From Bacteroidales bacterium (lineage in GTDB: Bacteria > Bacteroidota > Bacteroidia > Bacteroidales > P3), in NCBI GenBank assembly GCA_017428115.1, contig JAFRRK010000014.1:1-58234 (forward strand): a stretch of DNA of 58,234 nucleotides, in the 5' to 3' direction. Position 1 is the stretch's first letter. Each line of letters begins with the position of its first letter. Both the position numbers and the translations under genes were made by a program. Shown one piece after another: positions 26,433 through 34,604 of this stretch. The notes beneath the pieces were generated by a model. That model was given only the letters and a program-made list of their open reading frames with translations, ran no database searches and had not been told where the DNA came from.

Positions 26433-27605
26433 ATGTTGTACTATCTTTTTGACTGGTTGGATCGTGCCTACGACTTCCCTGGGGCAGGGGTATTTCAGTA
26501 TATCACCTTTCGTGCCTCGATGGCGTCGATTACATCGCTGCTCATCATGTTGTTTTGTGGCAAGCCTTTTATTCGTTATATCCGTCGCAAGTCTATAGGA
26601 GAGACTGTGCGCAACCTAGGTCTCGAGGGTCAGAAGGAGAAGGAGGGGACCCCCACGATGGGCGGCCTGCTCATTCTGGCGGCAATTATCATGCCCACGC
26701 TCCTCTTTGCCAAGCTGGATAATGTTTATGTGCTGACTATGTTGGTCACTACGGTTTGGCTGGGGATTATTGGGTTTATCGACGATTATATCAAGGTGTT
26801 CCGAAAAGATAAGAAGGGCATGCCGGGTCGGTTTAAGGTATTCGGACAGGTGATGCTGGGCCTTGGTGTGGGGTTGATGCTATCGTTCCATCCCGACATT
26901 GCCTCTACTAAGACCACCATACCCTTTGTCAAGGGCAATGAGTTTGACTATGCCTGGCTGATAAGCTGGATGGGCGATTGGGCACAAAACTGGGTGTGGG
27001 TAGTGTATGTCTTGGTGGCCATATTGGTGGTGACGGCGGTGTCGAATGCCTCCAACCTCACCGATGGCATTGATGGACTTGCCACCTCCACAGCCTCTAT
27101 CATTGGTGGGGCTTTGGCCATTCTGGCATGGTTGTCGGGCAACATCATCATGGCAAACTACTTGAACATTGTCTACCTGAATAATATTGGCGAGCTCACC
27201 GTCTTCATCACGGCCTTTGTGGGTGCCACCCTGGGTTTCCTATGGTTCAACACTTACCCTGCCGAGGTTTTTATGGGCGACACTGGGTCGCTGGCATTGG
27301 GCGGCATCATAGCCGTGTTTGCCCTGCTCATCCGTAAGGAGTTGCTGTTGCCCATATTGTGCGGCATCTACCTGGTGGAGGATTGCTCTGTCATCTTCCA
27401 GACATGGGGCTGCAAACTCTACCGTCGCCGACACAAGCTCCCTCCCGAGCTTCCTGTGCCGGTGGAGAAGCGTCCTTTTCTGATGACCCCCATACACCAT
27501 CACTATCAAAAGCAGGGCATCCCTGAACCAAAGATAGTGCAGCGTTTCGCTATCATTGGGATACTGCTAGCCATTGTGAGCATTGTGACACTTAAACTGA
27601 GATAA
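26433..27605 (+). CDS. mraY: Phospho-MurNAc-pentapeptide transferase MraY
   Basis: The 390-residue polytopic membrane protein has about ten helices and the MraY signatures KEGTPTMGGLLI, FIDDYIKVFRKDKKGM, SNASNLTDGIDGLA, WFNTYPAEVFMGDTGSLALG and the MTPIHHHYQKQG motif. It transfers phospho-MurNAc-pentapeptide to undecaprenyl phosphate, forming lipid I at the inner membrane. It lies 42 bp after murE. Confidence 0.96.
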   Translation: MLYYLFDWLDRAYDFPGAGVFQYITFRASMASITSLLIMLFCGKPFIRYIRRKSIGETVRNLGLEGQKEKEGTPTMGGLLILAAIIMPTLLFAKLDNVYVLTMLVTTVWLGIIGFIDDYIKVFRKDKKGMPGRFKVFGQVMLGLGVGLMLSFHPDIASTKTTIPFVKGNEFDYAWLISWMGDWAQNWVWVVYVLVAILVVTAVSNASNLTDGIDGLATSTASIIGGALAILAWLSGNIIMANYLNIVYLNNIGELTVFITAFVGATLGFLWFNTYPAEVFMGDTGSLALGGIIAVFALLIRKELLLPILCGIYLVEDCSVIFQTWGCKLYRRRHKLPPELPVPVEKRPFLMTPIHHHYQKQGIPEPKIVQRFAIIGILLAIVSIVTLKLR

Positions 27606-27660
27606 ACCTGTAATGAAAAAGGAAGTTAAAGAGAGAGTTAAAGTGGGTGGTTTTAAAAAC

Positions 27661-27681
27661 TCAATTCTCAATTATCAATTC
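27661..27681. repeat. Heptanucleotide repeat (CAATTCT type)
   Basis: Three consecutive heptamers of the form CAATTCT, CAATTAT, CAATTCA lie just before the murD-like gene. Related arrays occur inside three genes at 41935-41975, 42224-42258 and 44111-44145. Confidence 0.6.
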
Positions 27682-27692
27682 AAAAAAGCCCT

Positions 27693-28232
27693 ATGAGTAT
27701 AGAACTATTAGCAACACAAGGCCGCGGCCGCGTATATGGCGGACTAGCCGCCATCGACTCTGACCGTCTTCGTCAGATGCGTGATGCCACGCTGCGCTCC
27801 TGTTTCTCACGCTTTGACGAAAGCCGATTTCGTATGGAGCATGTGGCAAATATACATGGTATTGAGTTTATTAACGATGCTGCTGCTCGCAGTGTCAATG
27901 CCACATGGTATGCTCTTCAGCGGGTAGAGGGCAGCATAGTGTGGATAGCTTTTGGTGGCGACAGCCAGGCCGACTATCGTCGTTTGGAGTCCCTTGCCTT
28001 GCGTAAGGTGCGCATGCTTATCTGTGTGGGTAGCGACAGCCGCCGACTTCACGAGGCCTTTGATACCATTGTGCCCTCTATTGTCGATGTCGAGAGTATT
28101 GGCACCGCTGTGCATGCTGCCTGCTATAGCGGTTTTACCAATGCCAAGGTGCTGTTCTCGCCAGCCACCCCGCAGGGTCTTTCGGACGAGACGGCCGGCA
28201 TTATATTCAATCGCGAGGTCAATGAATTGTAA
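27693..28232 (+). CDS. Degenerate stand-alone MurD C-terminal domain
   Basis: This 179-residue frame occupies the murD position but covers only the last third of MurD (about 450 residues). It retains the fold landmarks FRMEHVANIHGIEFIND, SVNATWYAL, IVWIAFGGD, a YRRLESLALRKVRMLICVG stretch and LLHEAF-like and LFSPAT segments. The family NDSKATN loop reads NDAAARS, GGxDKG reads FGGDSQAD, and the SPACASFDxF loop that contacts D-Glu is replaced by SPATPQGLSDETAG. There is no ATP-binding P-loop or central domain. It cannot be a D-Glu ligase by itself. The reading frame and codon use are intact, so it may have a retained non-catalytic role; a functional murD must exist elsewhere. Confidence 0.75.
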   Translation: MSIELLATQGRGRVYGGLAAIDSDRLRQMRDATLRSCFSRFDESRFRMEHVANIHGIEFINDAAARSVNATWYALQRVEGSIVWIAFGGDSQADYRRLESLALRKVRMLICVGSDSRRLHEAFDTIVPSIVDVESIGTAVHAACYSGFTNAKVLFSPATPQGLSDETAGIIFNREVNEL

Positions 28233-28286
28233 TCGAAAGTAATAATGGATAATACCCGAGATAGACGAAGCTAATACATAATACCC

Positions 28287-28298
28287 TGCCGGCAGGCA
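28287..28298. repeat. Palindrome CCTGCCGGCAGG
   Basis: A perfect 12-bp palindrome followed by CAGG lies between the murD-like gene and ftsW. A shorter GCCTG/CAGGC hairpin follows ftsZ near 36291. Confidence 0.5.
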
Positions 28299-28326
28299 GG
28301 CCATTATATATAAAAACATCTACCCA

Positions 28327-29544
28327 ATGAAGCGAAAAACAAACATACTGGCGGGCGACACCGCGCTCTGGGTCATCTTCATCCTCCTAAGTGGAATATC
28401 GCTTATTGCGGTGTATAGCACCATAGGTCTCTCAGCCATTACCAAGATGTCGTCCACCCCAATGCACGCTTTTTTCCGCCATGTGGGCTTCGTTGCCTTA
28501 ACCTATTTGGTTATCATCGTGATGTCGCATATCAGTTTCAAGCGTTTCTCGCGTCCCTCGCTTTGGCTGTATATTATCTCGGTGGTGCTGTTGATACTGG
28601 TTATCTTTCTTGACGATGAGAAGCGTTGGCTCGACCTCCCCCTGTTACCCTCTTTTCAACCATCGGAAATAGCCAAGGTTGTGTTGCTGGTCTTCACAGC
28701 CCGTAACATAGCACTCAATCGCCAACGGCTCGACGACAATGCCACTTTCTACTATCTGCTCATTCCCATTGTCATTGTCACCGTGCTGGTGGCACCCAGC
28801 AACCTCTCAACCGGCATACTTATCTTCCTCTCATGTTACCTGTTGCTCTATTTTGGCGGCATCAACCGGCGTTTATGGTGGCGCGGTTTTGCCCTGCTCG
28901 CTCTGCTGGCGGGCTTGGCATTCGTTCTTTTCTATTTTCTTGGGGACAAAATCGACCTATTCCGCACGTCCACGTGGGGACATCGTCTGCAAAGCTGGCT
29001 GCATCCTAATCCCAACGAACTTACTCAGGAGAATATGGCACGCATGGCGGTGGCTCGTGGAGGTTTCTTCCACACCGGCATTGGCACTACAATCCATGGT
29101 CGCCTGATGACGCAGGCTCACAACGACTTTATCTATGCCATCATCATCGAAGAGACCGGCTCATTGGTGGGGGCTTTCATCTTTGCCCTCTACGCTTGGT
29201 TTTATTTCCGGTGCATCCGCATTGCCACCCGCTGCAAGGTGCTTTTTGGCAGTTTGGCCGTGGCCGGCATTGGTACCATGATTTTCCTGCAGGCAGTTAC
29301 TCATATGTGTGTGGCACTGGGTGTCATGCCTGTCACCGGACAGACCCTCCCCTTTATCAGCTATGGTGGCACAGCCTACCTCTTTATGGGTGTGGGCATA
29401 GGGGTGATACAGTCTGTGGCAGCCGACAACAAACGTCAGCAACGTCTGGCAATGCAAGAGTCGGCAGCCGACAATCCCCTCCCAGCATCTTCCGATACGC
29501 AACAAACATCAGATTCCAACCCTATAAACCCCCAATCACTATGA
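28327..29544 (+). CDS. ftsW: Septal peptidoglycan polymerase FtsW
   Basis: The 405-residue SEDS protein has about ten transmembrane helices, an N-terminal LAGDTALWVIF, KRWLDLPLLPSFQPSEIAKV, AHNDFIYAIIIEETG and the C-terminal GVMPVTGQTLPFISYGGTA signature. FtsW polymerises glycan strands from lipid II at the septum with the transpeptidase FtsI. Its stop overlaps the murG start as ATGA. The hydrophilic tail (about residues 375-405) is Ser/Asp/Gln-rich. Confidence 0.95.
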   Translation: MKRKTNILAGDTALWVIFILLSGISLIAVYSTIGLSAITKMSSTPMHAFFRHVGFVALTYLVIIVMSHISFKRFSRPSLWLYIISVVLLILVIFLDDEKRWLDLPLLPSFQPSEIAKVVLLVFTARNIALNRQRLDDNATFYYLLIPIVIVTVLVAPSNLSTGILIFLSCYLLLYFGGINRRLWWRGFALLALLAGLAFVLFYFLGDKIDLFRTSTWGHRLQSWLHPNPNELTQENMARMAVARGGFFHTGIGTTIHGRLMTQAHNDFIYAIIIEETGSLVGAFIFALYAWFYFRCIRIATRCKVLFGSLAVAGIGTMIFLQAVTHMCVALGVMPVTGQTLPFISYGGTAYLFMGVGIGVIQSVAADNKRQQRLAMQESAADNPLPASSDTQQTSDSNPINPQSL

Positions 29545-30650
29545 AAGTAATAATCAGCGGTGGCGGCAGTGGCGGCCACATCTTTCCCGCGTTGGCTATA
29601 GCTAACGCCATTATGCATCGCCATCCCGATGCGCAGATACTCTTTGTTGGTGCAGAGGGGCGCATGGAGATGGAGAAAGTGCCTGCTGCAGGCTACACTA
29701 TTGTGGGGCTGCCTATCGCCGGACTTCAGCGGCAGCTTACCCTTGCCAACATCTTCAAAAACCTTCAGCTACCCTACAAGGTGTGGCTCAGCCGCCGCAA
29801 GGTGGCCGGCATCATCCGTCGATTCGAACCCGACATTGTTGTCGGTGTAGGCGGTTTTGCAAGCGAACCCACTTTGGCTATGGCGGCACGCATGGGCTAC
29901 ACTACCCTCTTGCAAGAGCAGAACTCTTATGCCGGCCTCACAAATAGAACCCTTGCCCGCTCTGCTGCCACCATATGTGTTGCCTATCAGGGCATGGAAC
30001 GTTTTTTTCCAGCTAATAAGATAGTCCTCACCGGCAACCCTGTGAGGGCTGACATCGAGCAGGCCTCCGCCACGCATCCCGAGGGATGTCAGGCCTTTGA
30101 CCTTGATGCCTCAAAGCCAGTGATGCTCACTGTCGGTGGCAGCCTTGGTGCCCGCAGTATCAACCTAATGGTGCTCCAAAACTTATCTTTCTTCAAGGAG
30201 AATGATATCCAGATACTCTGGCAGACGGGTCGCTGGATGTACGACCAAGCATGTGAGGCTGTGGCAGCCGCCCACCTTGAGCAGTGGGTTAAGGTGCACC
30301 AGTTCATCAGCCGCATGGACCTTGCTTATGCTGCTGCTGACGTTGTCGTGTCGCGTGCCGGTGCCATTGCCATTTCTGAATTGTGCCTTGTTGCCAAACC
30401 CACCATCCTCATTCCCTCACCTAATGTGGCAGAAGACCACCAGACTAAGAATGCCATGGCCCTAGTCGACAAAGGGGCGGCCTTACTGGTGCCCGATACC
30501 CAGTGTGCCGAGCGTGGGCTGCCCTTGGCACTCCAGTTGTTGCGCAACCCTCAGCAGTGTCACTCTATGAGTCAGGCCATCGGCGCCCTTGCAGTTCGCC
30601 ATGCTGCCGACAAGATTGTGGACCAGATCGATAAGCTTGTTCTTGTATAA
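29541..30650 (+). CDS. murG: UDP-GlcNAc:lipid I transferase MurG
   Basis: The start at 29541 (MKVIISGGGSGGHIFPALAI) gives 369 residues; the open frame extends further upstream inside ftsW but without MurG-like sequence. Motifs are the N-terminal GGGSGGH, VGVGGFASEPTLAMA, LLQEQNSYAGLTNR, LTVGGSLGARSIN and the acceptor/donor loop VVSRAGAIAISELC. It makes lipid II at the cytoplasmic face of the membrane. ATGA overlap with ftsW indicates coupled translation. Confidence 0.96.
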   Translation: MKVIISGGGSGGHIFPALAIANAIMHRHPDAQILFVGAEGRMEMEKVPAAGYTIVGLPIAGLQRQLTLANIFKNLQLPYKVWLSRRKVAGIIRRFEPDIVVGVGGFASEPTLAMAARMGYTTLLQEQNSYAGLTNRTLARSAATICVAYQGMERFFPANKIVLTGNPVRADIEQASATHPEGCQAFDLDASKPVMLTVGGSLGARSINLMVLQNLSFFKENDIQILWQTGRWMYDQACEAVAAAHLEQWVKVHQFISRMDLAYAAADVVVSRAGAIAISELCLVAKPTILIPSPNVAEDHQTKNAMALVDKGAALLVPDTQCAERGLPLALQLLRNPQQCHSMSQAIGALAVRHAADKIVDQIDKLVLV

Positions 30651-30686
30651 CTTAAAAGGTAAAACTAAAAAACGCCAATCATTAAT

Positions 30687-32090
30687 ATGAACTACTACTT
30701 TCTAGGCATAGGAGGCATTGGAATGAGTGCTATAGCACGCTACTTTAAGCAGCGGGGCGACACAGTGGCCGGTTACGACCGCACCGAGTCGGAATTGACA
30801 CGCCAGTTGGTCTCGGAGGGCATTCCTGTGCACTACTCCGACGACCCCTCGCAGATACCAGATGGTGTCGACCTTGTAGTCTACACCCCCGCAGTGCCAC
30901 AAGAAACCCTCGAATATCAGTATCTTCAACAGAAAGGTTTGCCCATGCGCAAACGTTCTCAGGTGTTGGGTGAGCTTACTGCCGGTAAGAAGTCTGTCGC
31001 TGTGGCTGGCACCCATGGCAAAACCTCTATCTCCAGTCTTATTGCCCACATCCTGCACCATACCGATATGGGATGCAGTGCCTTTTTAGGCGGCATATCC
31101 AAAAATTTCAATTCCAACATCTTGGTCGACAACAGCAGCCAATACATGGTTGTTGAGGCCGACGAGTACGACCGCTCCTTCCTTCAGCTCCATCCCTTTT
31201 GTAGCGTCGTCTCTGCCACCGATTCCGACCATCTTGACATCTATGGCACACGCCAGAACCTCCTCGAAGCCTTCGAGCAGTTCGCCTCGCAGACCGACCC
31301 TGAGGGTTTCCTCGTTGTTAAACAGGGGCTGCCCCTGATAAGCGACGATGATGCCGAAGAGGAGGAGCACCACCATCACCACTCTCATTCCACACACTCC
31401 CATCACCTCCCCACGGACAGAGTATATACCTATACGGCTCAAGGCATCGAGGCCGACTACTACCCCTGGAATGTCCGTAACTACAATGGCAACATCTATT
31501 TCGACCTCCGCACACCCCATGGGGTCATATACGACCTCGAACTGCCTAACAGCAGCCTCTACAACGTCGAAAACGCTGTTGCCGCTGCTGCCGTTGTCAT
31601 GTCGTTGGGTGTCGACGAGCATCAGCTGCGCTATGGCCTCAGAACTTATCAGGGCGTCCGCCGCCGTTTCGACTATCGCATCAAGACCCCCCAACTGGTC
31701 ATGATCGACGACTATGCCCACCATCCACAAGAGATTGCCGCCTGCCTTCAAAGCATCCGCTATCTATACCCCGGCAAGCGGGTCGTAGGCATCTTCCAGC
31801 CCCATCTTTATAGTCGCACACGCGATTTTGCCGACCAGTTCGCTCAGGTGCTCTCCACCCTCGACGAGCTCATCATGCTCCCCATCTATCCAGCCCGTGA
31901 AAAACCTATCCTGGGGGTAACCTCCTCTATGATACTGCGCAAAATCGACAGTCTATCCAAATACCTTTGCACCCCCGACCAAGTACTCCAACTCGTGCCC
32001 GCCCTCTGCCCCGAAGTGGTGGTCACCATGGGTGCTGGCGACATCGACCGCCTCGTGCCACGCCTCCAGCAGGTTCTTCTTGACAGCTAA
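30687..32090 (+). CDS. murC: UDP-MurNAc-L-alanine ligase MurC with His-rich loop
   Basis: The 467-residue Mur ligase has the N-terminal FLGIGGIGMSAIARYFKQRG, the P-loop AVAGTHGKTSISSL, VVEADEYDRSFLQLHP, VSATDSDHLDIYG, RRRFDYRIK and MIDDYAHHPQEIAA. It adds L-Ala to UDP-MurNAc in the cytoplasm. An unusual insertion near residues 226-250 is acidic then His-rich: DDDAEEEEHHHHH, followed by SHSTHSHH. It lies between the central domain strand LVVKQGLPLI and VYTYTAQG. A metal-binding role is conceivable but not shown. Confidence 0.95.
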   Translation: MNYYFLGIGGIGMSAIARYFKQRGDTVAGYDRTESELTRQLVSEGIPVHYSDDPSQIPDGVDLVVYTPAVPQETLEYQYLQQKGLPMRKRSQVLGELTAGKKSVAVAGTHGKTSISSLIAHILHHTDMGCSAFLGGISKNFNSNILVDNSSQYMVVEADEYDRSFLQLHPFCSVVSATDSDHLDIYGTRQNLLEAFEQFASQTDPEGFLVVKQGLPLISDDDAEEEEHHHHHSHSTHSHHLPTDRVYTYTAQGIEADYYPWNVRNYNGNIYFDLRTPHGVIYDLELPNSSLYNVENAVAAAAVVMSLGVDEHQLRYGLRTYQGVRRRFDYRIKTPQLVMIDDYAHHPQEIAACLQSIRYLYPGKRVVGIFQPHLYSRTRDFADQFAQVLSTLDELIMLPIYPAREKPILGVTSSMILRKIDSLSKYLCTPDQVLQLVPALCPEVVVTMGAGDIDRLVPRLQQVLLDS

Positions 32091-32114
32091 ACCACTCACC
32101 CCCTCCATAGTGCC

Positions 32115-32840
32115 ATGAAAAAGAAACCTAAGATAATCCCACTCTCTGCCTGCCTGCTATTGCTCCTGTTGGTGGTGGCCGCCAATGTGTGGCGCAGCCG
32201 GTCGTTGGTGCGCGGCGTGCGTGCCGACATCGACTACCAGGGCGGTGACACGCTCATCACTCCCCAGCAAGTGTCTCAGCTTATCCTAGATGCCAACCCC
32301 CGCCTCACCTCCACCATGCTGCGCCATGTCGACCTTGAGGCCGTCGAGCGTACCGCTGCGTCCTCGCCCTACCTCGCCCACTGCAAGGCGGGCACCACAA
32401 TAGGTGCAGGCGTGGTACTCTTTGCCACCCAGCGCCGCCCCATTGTGCGCATCTGCACCCACGAGGAGTATTATCTTGATGCCGCCTGCCATCGTATCCC
32501 CACCAGTGCCACAGGATCGTGCGATGTCATCGTGGCCAGTGGCAATATACCTGCCTCTGGTGCCGGACTCAGACAAGTATGGACCCTCGCCTCCTATCTT
32601 CACCAGCATCCCACACTTTCACCACTCTTCGACCAGATTTATCGAGATGCCCGTGGCGACCTCTACCTTACCCCCAAGCTGGGAAACCATGTGGTGCAGG
32701 TGGGCAGCGTTGACGACCTTGATTATAAATTCCACAACCTCATGGCGTTCTACACTCGCGGCATGCCCCGAGTGGGATGGAAAAAATATAGCCAGGTCAG
32801 CGTTAAATATCGAGGCCAGGTGGTTTGCACACGACGTTAG
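32115..32840 (+). CDS. ftsQ: Cell division protein FtsQ
   Basis: The 241-residue protein has a short basic cytoplasmic N-terminus, one membrane helix (about 9-25, LLLLLLVVAANVW) and a periplasmic POTRA-like and beta region with TPQQVSQLIL, DLEAVERTAASSPYLAHCKA and RPIVRI. Position between murC and ftsA supports FtsQ, which connects early and late divisome parts. Sequence conservation is low in this family, so gene order carries part of the call. Confidence 0.88.
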   Translation: MKKKPKIIPLSACLLLLLLVVAANVWRSRSLVRGVRADIDYQGGDTLITPQQVSQLILDANPRLTSTMLRHVDLEAVERTAASSPYLAHCKAGTTIGAGVVLFATQRRPIVRICTHEEYYLDAACHRIPTSATGSCDVIVASGNIPASGAGLRQVWTLASYLHQHPTLSPLFDQIYRDARGDLYLTPKLGNHVVQVGSVDDLDYKFHNLMAFYTRGMPRVGWKKYSQVSVKYRGQVVCTRR

Positions 32841-33051
32841 TAACTCAAAAACTTTAGATAAACCCTTTAGATTAAACTAAGATATATAAGCGGAGATTAT
32901 TATACCATCATCCTCTAAACGCGAATCATTATGAATAAATCCAAAAAGAATATAAGTTATCGGCTCTCCTCTTTTAGTTTTCAAGCATAAGCAGCATCCC
33001 CTTTCTGAATTGAGAAATATATAAGCAATCAACAAAAACACACATTATATC

Positions 33052-34413
33052 ATGGACAAGTATATAGTAGGACTAGACATTGGAACCACCAAGATTGCCT
33101 GTTTCATAGGCCAGCGGGCCGAGAATGGCAAAATCAGCATTGTCGGCTTTGGTAAGACCGACTCTATCGGTGTCTCGCGCGGAGCGGTCATCAACATCCG
33201 TAGCACTGCCGACTCCATCCGCCGTGCCGTGGCAGATGCCTCCGATATGGCAAAATTCGAAGTCAAAGAAGTCTATGTGGGCATAGCAGGGCAGCACATC
33301 AAAAGTCAGACCAACCAAGGGTCGATAATGATACCCTCCACCCACCGCCTCATTGAGGAAGAAGACGTGCAGCACCTTATCGACGACCAGTATCACATCC
33401 TTCTCGAACCGGGCGAAGAGATAATCCATGTCTTTCCCCAAAACTACATCGTCGACAACGACCCGCTCGAACCCGACATCGACCCTGTCGGCGTGGCGGG
33501 CAAATGCCTGGTGGCCAACTTCCATATCGTCACTGGCAACACCACCAACCTCCACAACATCCGCGATGCCGTCCATGAGGCGGGGCTCAAAATCAAAAAC
33601 GTAGTTCTCGAACCAATCGCCTCCGCCCTATCCACACTCGACGACCGCGACAAAGGTGCGGGTGTGGCCCTGGTAGACATCGGCGGCGGCACCACCGACA
33701 TAGCCATCTTCCAAGAGGGCATAATTCGCCACACTTCCGTGCTCCCACTGGCAGGCAACGTCATCACCAACGACATCCGCGAAAACTGCCAGATTCTCAA
33801 ACATCAGGCCGAGAGCCTCAAAATCAGGTTTGGCTCATGCCTTCCCACCAGTGTCAACCAAGACGACATCATCTCCATCCCCGGACTCCACAACCAGCAG
33901 TCGCGCGAAATCAGTGTGCGCACACTTGCCGGCATCATCAAGTCGCGCATGCAGATCCTCCTTGAGCAGGTGGGCTATGAGATTGAGCTGTCCGGACTCC
34001 AACAGCACCTCATCTCCGGGGTGACCCTCACAGGTGGCGGAGCCATGCTCAACAACATCAAAGAACTATCCGAACTCATCATTGGTATCGACACCCGTAT
34101 CGGCACTCCCGACAGCCATCTCGACAAAGGCACCAGCATCACCTTCGAAAATCTCTCGCATCCCATGTATGCCACCGGCATCGGTCTTGTCATCTATGGT
34201 ATCGAAGCTGAAGAACAATCAGAACGCAAGGCGGCCGCCGCCGCAGAACAGTCTGCTCAGCTGCCAGACGAGCCCGCTCCGCAACCTGTCGAAGAAGTCC
34301 AGCCCCAAAAGAAAGGAGGCAAGTCCAAGGGCGACCGCAAAAAGCCTGCCATAGGACCCGCCATTACCGATTGGCTGTCAAAGACCTTCTTCGAGGAAGA
34401 CCTTGGTGAATAG
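33052..34413 (+). CDS. ftsA: Cell division protein FtsA
   Basis: The 453-residue actin-like ATPase has the phosphate motifs GLDIGTTKIACFIG and ALVDIGGGTTDIAIF, the FtsA-specific IVGFGKTDSIGVSRG and GVTLTGGGAMLNN. After the core comes an Ala/Gln/Lys-rich linker (about 390-430) and a C-terminal helix (ITDWLSKTFFEEDLGE), in the place of the membrane-targeting helix. FtsA anchors FtsZ filaments to the inner membrane. About 210 bp of AT-rich spacer without a gene separates it from ftsQ. Confidence 0.95.
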   Translation: MDKYIVGLDIGTTKIACFIGQRAENGKISIVGFGKTDSIGVSRGAVINIRSTADSIRRAVADASDMAKFEVKEVYVGIAGQHIKSQTNQGSIMIPSTHRLIEEEDVQHLIDDQYHILLEPGEEIIHVFPQNYIVDNDPLEPDIDPVGVAGKCLVANFHIVTGNTTNLHNIRDAVHEAGLKIKNVVLEPIASALSTLDDRDKGAGVALVDIGGGTTDIAIFQEGIIRHTSVLPLAGNVITNDIRENCQILKHQAESLKIRFGSCLPTSVNQDDIISIPGLHNQQSREISVRTLAGIIKSRMQILLEQVGYEIELSGLQQHLISGVTLTGGGAMLNNIKELSELIIGIDTRIGTPDSHLDKGTSITFENLSHPMYATGIGLVIYGIEAEEQSERKAAAAAEQSAQLPDEPAPQPVEEVQPQKKGGKSKGDRKKPAIGPAITDWLSKTFFEEDLGE

Positions 34414-34525
34414 TCCTGTCCCCCCACGAAAGGGAACACCCCTTTTCGGCAAGGCTCCAGGGGCGGTGTTCATAACATGTTGATAAACAATTGGGCTTAA
34501 CTGCAACTGTTTGAAAATAAAGTAG

Positions 34526-34533
34526 TATTTTTA
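34526..34533 (+). promoter_or_regulatory. Possible -7 box before ftsZ
   Basis: TATTTTTA followed by CA lies 72 bp upstream of the ftsZ ATG and differs from TAnnTTTG in the last base. It would allow ftsZ to be transcribed apart from the operon. Confidence 0.4.
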
Positions 34534-34604
34534 CAAAATGAAAATGATATAGTGGGTGTGCTTTAATCATATAGTTATCAATAATATAAATATCATATTT
34601 AACG

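Noticed and set aside
29196-29540. N-terminal extension of murG inside ftsW
   Set aside because: The extension is out-of-frame ftsW sequence; MurG starts with its glycine-rich loop at 29541 and overlaps ftsW as ATGA.
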